Shown here in pieces: positions 61,416 to 64,000 of a DNA stretch of 64,000 bases. Within the stretch, counting starts at the first letter, position 1, and each line of letters begins with the position of its first letter. The notes beneath the pieces were generated by a model. It saw only the letters and a program-made list of their open reading frames with translations, was not told the origin of the DNA and ran no database searches. Both the position numbers and the translations under genes were made by a program. This DNA comes from Chloroflexota bacterium (GTDB lineage Bacteria; Chloroflexota; Dehalococcoidia; Bin125), in the NCBI GenBank assembly GCA_009838735.1, contig VXQZ01000001.1, forward strand, positions 1 through 64,000. The letters are read 5' to 3'.

Positions 61416-64000
61416 ATGCAACGCTCCGACCTGCGCGCTGCCGCTGCTGAACGTGTGATCGTGCTCGACGGCGCGACCGGGACCGGTCTGCAGCTGCTCG
61501 ATCTCTCGCTCTCGGACTTCGACGGTCTTGAGGGGTGCAACGAGATCCTCAACGTCTCGCGTCCCGACGCGGTGAGTGCGCTCCACGAGTCGTATCTCGA
61601 AGCCGGCGCCGATGCTGTCCTGACCAACACCTTCGGCGGCTCCTCAATCACACTCGGTGAGTATGACCTGTCTGAGCGGACACGTGAGATCAATCGCGAA
61701 TCAGCTCTGATTGCCCGCACCGTCACAGACCGTTTCTCGACGAGGAAACGGCCACGCTTTGTGATCGGCTCACTCGGCCCCGGGACCAAGCTGCCCTCGC
61801 TGGGGCATATCGGTTTCGACGAGTTGCATGCCGCGTATCTGGAACAGGCTCGTGGACTGCTCGATGGCGGAGTCGATGCGCTGTTGGTGGAGACGGTCTA
61901 CGACCTGCTGCAGGGCAAGGCCGCGATCCTGGCTTGCAGGGACGCACTGGCCGAGTTCAAGATCAACACGCCGCTGTTCGCGACCGTGACGATCGAGACA
62001 ACCGGACAGATGCTGGTTGGCAGCGAAATCGGTGCCGCATTCACTGCGTTGGCCCCGCTCGGACTCGATGGCATCGGGCTCAACTGTGCAACCGGGCCGG
62101 ACTTGATGCACGAGCCGTTGCGCTACCTCGCGGGAAATGCCGAGATGACCCTGCTCTGCTCGCCCAACGCTGGTCTGCCCCGCACCGAGGACGGGCAAAT
62201 GATCTACGACCTGCAACCCTCTGAGCTGGCCGACGCACACCGCACATTCGTGAGCGAATACGGCGTCGGGATTGTCGGAGGGTGCTGCGGGACAACGCCT
62301 GAGCACGTGCGCGCGATGCGCGAAGCGATGAGCGGCATGCAGGCCGTGCAGCGGAGTCCCGAACCAGATCCGTCGGCTGCTTCGCTATTCGTCTCGACGC
62401 CGTATCGACAGGACGCTTCATTCCTGATTGTGGGCGAGCGAGCCAACGCCAACGGCTCGCGTCGCTTCAAGCGCCTGCTGCAGAACGAGGAATGGGAGCA
62501 GATGGCCAATGTCATCCGTGACCAGGCGGCCGAAGGTGCGCACATCGCCGATGTCTGCGTCGACTTCGTTGGCCGCGACGGCACCCCCGACATGGCTGAG
62601 TTGGTTCAACGAGCCCGCGGACTCTCGACGCTGCCGCTGATGCTCGACTCGACCGAGCCTGAAGTGCTTGAGGCCGGACTCAAGCAACTCGGCGGTAAGG
62701 CGCTCGTGAACTCGATCAACCTGGAAGACGGCGGCAAGCGGCTGGATCAGACGCTGTCCTCCGCGATTCGCTTCGGAGCCGGGGTCGTTGCGCTGGTGAT
62801 TGACGAAGAGGGCCAGGCCCGTACCTGCGAGCGAAAGCTGCAGATCGCGCGTCGGCTCTACCGGATCGCCACCGAGGACTACGGTCTGGCGCCCGAGGAT
62901 CTGTTCTTCGACGCTCTGACCTTGCCGGTCAGCACCGGCCAGGAGGATCTGCGTCGCGATGGACTGGAGACGCTCAACGCCGTGGAAGCGATCACGAAGG
63001 AGTTTCCCCGCGCCCAGACGATCCTCGGCATTTCCAACATCTCCTTCGGACTCAATCCCGCCGCGCGGCAGGTACTCAACTCCGTCTTTCTGCACGACGC
63101 GGTCGAGCGTGGACTCAAAGCCGCCATCGTGCATGCGGCCCAGATCCTGCCGATCAACCGAATTCCCGACGAGCAACTCGAGGCTGCGCGCCGACTGATC
63201 TTCGACGAGTGGGCCGACGGCGCAGACGGACCTGTCGATCCCCTTCCCGCATTCATGGCATTGTTCGAGGATCAGAAAGCCGCGACGCAACAGCGAGAGA
63301 GCCTCGACGACCTGCCGCTGGAGGAGCGCTTGCATCGACGCATCGTGGATGGCCAGCGCGAGGGCCTGGAATCGGATCTCGACGACGCGTTGGTCAAGCG
63401 AGAAGCGATTCCGATCATCAACGAACTGCTGCTGCCTGCGATGCAGGAAGTCGGGGATCTGTTCGGCGCGGGCGACATGCAGCTCCCCTTCGTGCTGCAG
63501 TCGGCCGAGACGATGAAGAAGGCCGTCGCCCATCTTGAGCCGCACATGGATCGGCTGGATTCAACCAGCAAGGGGTCGATCGTGCTGGCAACGGTGCGCG
63601 GCGACGTCCACGACATCGGCAAGAACCTGGTCGAGATCATTCTCTCCAACAACGGGTTCACGACGATCAATCTGGGGATCAAGCAGCCGATATCGAACGT
63701 GATTGAAGCGGCGATCGAGCACAACGCCGACGCGATCGGGCTATCCGGACTATTGGTCAAGTCGACGTTGGTGATGAAGGAAGACCTGGAAGAGCTCAAC
63801 CGCCGCGAGCTGGCAGATCGTTGGCCCGTGCTGCTCGGCGGAGCCGCCCTGACACGCAAGTATGTCGAGTGGGATTTGCGCAACACCTTCCACGGCGACG
63901 TCTTCTACGGGCAGGATGCCTTCGATGGTCTGCGCATCATGACCGCGCTTAGCGACGGAGTCGAACTGGACAGCACTCCGACCGAACCAATGGCCGCACC
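61416..64000 (+). CDS. metH: Cobalamin-dependent methionine synthase (5' part; runs off the window)
   Basis: 861 codons are visible and the frame is still open at the edge. The order is the standard one: a homocysteine-binding domain with zinc ligands C224 (LNCATG), C290 and C291 (GGCCGTTPEH); a pterin-binding domain (VGERANANGSRRFK, VDFVGRDGTPDMAEL); the helical B12 cap; and the B12-binding domain with DVHDIG at residues 730-735, His732 being the cobalt ligand. The C-terminal reactivation domain, if present, lies beyond the edge. It methylates homocysteine using 5-methyl-THF. Confidence 0.95.
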   Translation, partial: MQRSDLRAAAAERVIVLDGATGTGLQLLDLSLSDFDGLEGCNEILNVSRPDAVSALHESYLEAGADAVLTNTFGGSSITLGEYDLSERTREINRESALIARTVTDRFSTRKRPRFVIGSLGPGTKLPSLGHIGFDELHAAYLEQARGLLDGGVDALLVETVYDLLQGKAAILACRDALAEFKINTPLFATVTIETTGQMLVGSEIGAAFTALAPLGLDGIGLNCATGPDLMHEPLRYLAGNAEMTLLCSPNAGLPRTEDGQMIYDLQPSELADAHRTFVSEYGVGIVGGCCGTTPEHVRAMREAMSGMQAVQRSPEPDPSAASLFVSTPYRQDASFLIVGERANANGSRRFKRLLQNEEWEQMANVIRDQAAEGAHIADVCVDFVGRDGTPDMAELVQRARGLSTLPLMLDSTEPEVLEAGLKQLGGKALVNSINLEDGGKRLDQTLSSAIRFGAGVVALVIDEEGQARTCERKLQIARRLYRIATEDYGLAPEDLFFDALTLPVSTGQEDLRRDGLETLNAVEAITKEFPRAQTILGISNISFGLNPAARQVLNSVFLHDAVERGLKAAIVHAAQILPINRIPDEQLEAARRLIFDEWADGADGPVDPLPAFMALFEDQKAATQQRESLDDLPLEERLHRRIVDGQREGLESDLDDALVKREAIPIINELLLPAMQEVGDLFGAGDMQLPFVLQSAETMKKAVAHLEPHMDRLDSTSKGSIVLATVRGDVHDIGKNLVEIILSNNGFTTINLGIKQPISNVIEAAIEHNADAIGLSGLLVKSTLVMKEDLEELNRRELADRWPVLLGGAALTRKYVEWDLRNTFHGDVFYGQDAFDGLRIMTALSDGVELDSTPTEPMAA

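Overview
This is a 64 kb GC-rich bacterial chromosome window with densely packed, mostly short operons. No 16S/23S rRNA and no phylogenetic marker of decisive value is present, so the host cannot be named from sequence alone. The gene set fits a Gram-positive-type or Chloroflexota-like aerobic heterotroph: PyrR-controlled pyrimidine operon, many GTG starts, FMN/F420 luciferase-like oxidoreductases, SMP-30/gluconolactonase, VOC and Gfo/Idh enzymes, glyoxylate shunt, and lipoproteins with long Q-rich linkers. A Dehalococcoidia/SAR202-type Chloroflexota is my best guess, but it is inference only.

Layout. 1-560 is non-coding with helically phased repeats. 0.5-10 kb holds two crotonase-fold enzymes, an FG-GAP beta-propeller lipoprotein, an SDR/MFS/cyclase/DUF4097 cluster on the minus strand, a HAD phosphatase and a CorC-type CBS membrane protein. 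9.97-11.83 kb is a tRNA-bounded accessory island: tRNA-Leu and tRNA-Gln, a DUF3800 gene, a HicAB toxin-antitoxin pair lying between an intact tRNA-Asn and a displaced copy of the tRNA-Asn 3' half. 12-19 kb has RNase D, a Cys-free L36, two phosphotransferase-fold proteins around a thioesterase, an LLM oxidoreductase, AccC/AccB and a Trm112-like protein. 19.1-28.1 kb is the pyrimidine operon (PyrR-binding attenuator, pyrR-pyrB-pyrC-carA-GNAT-membrane protein-carB-pyrK), followed directly by a BrnT-like toxin-antitoxin pair. 28.7-33.7 kb has SMP-30, 5-formyl-THF cyclo-ligase, two tandem GyrI-like proteins, tRNA-Gly, the primary sigma factor and a VOC protein. 33.7-34.6 kb is a long non-coding stretch rich in 10-bp phased repeats. 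34.6-40.3 kb carries malate synthase, isocitrate lyase and a secreted gluzincin-like metallopeptidase. 40.3-44.3 kb is a peptide/nickel-type ABC importer whose binding-protein gene has an in-frame amber codon. 44.4-50 kb is a repeat-rich accessory zone with an orphan truncated antitoxin, an LLM enzyme, an MmeI-like restriction-modification gene and a methyltransferase. 50-64 kb carries DinB-like and Gfo/Idh proteins, a very long PPC-repeat lipoprotein, a corrinoid-binding protein, an epoxide-hydrolase-like enzyme, an M3 peptidase, isocitrate dehydrogenase, a coiled-coil protein and the start of B12-dependent methionine synthase (cut by the window edge).

How the genes work together. PyrR plus its leader hairpins control synthesis of carbamoyl phosphate, carbamoyl aspartate and dihydroorotate. 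PyrK would pass electrons from a PyrD that is not in the window. Malate synthase, isocitrate lyase and the nearby isocitrate dehydrogenase set the branch between the TCA cycle and the glyoxylate shunt, which fits growth on fatty acids or other C2-yielding substrates together with the crotonases, thioesterase and acyl-CoA carboxylase subunits. The corrinoid-binding protein and MetH imply cobalamin use.

Most notable signals: (1) a recurrent intergenic element with strict 10-bp periodicity at four separate places, several with phased A-tracts that predict curved DNA; (2) a HicAB module inserted at the 3' end of tRNA-Asn with a tRNA-half duplication; (3) a legible PyrR attenuator; (4) three reading frames interrupted by single in-frame stops; (5) two families of palindromic intergenic repeats, one arranged in facing pairs.
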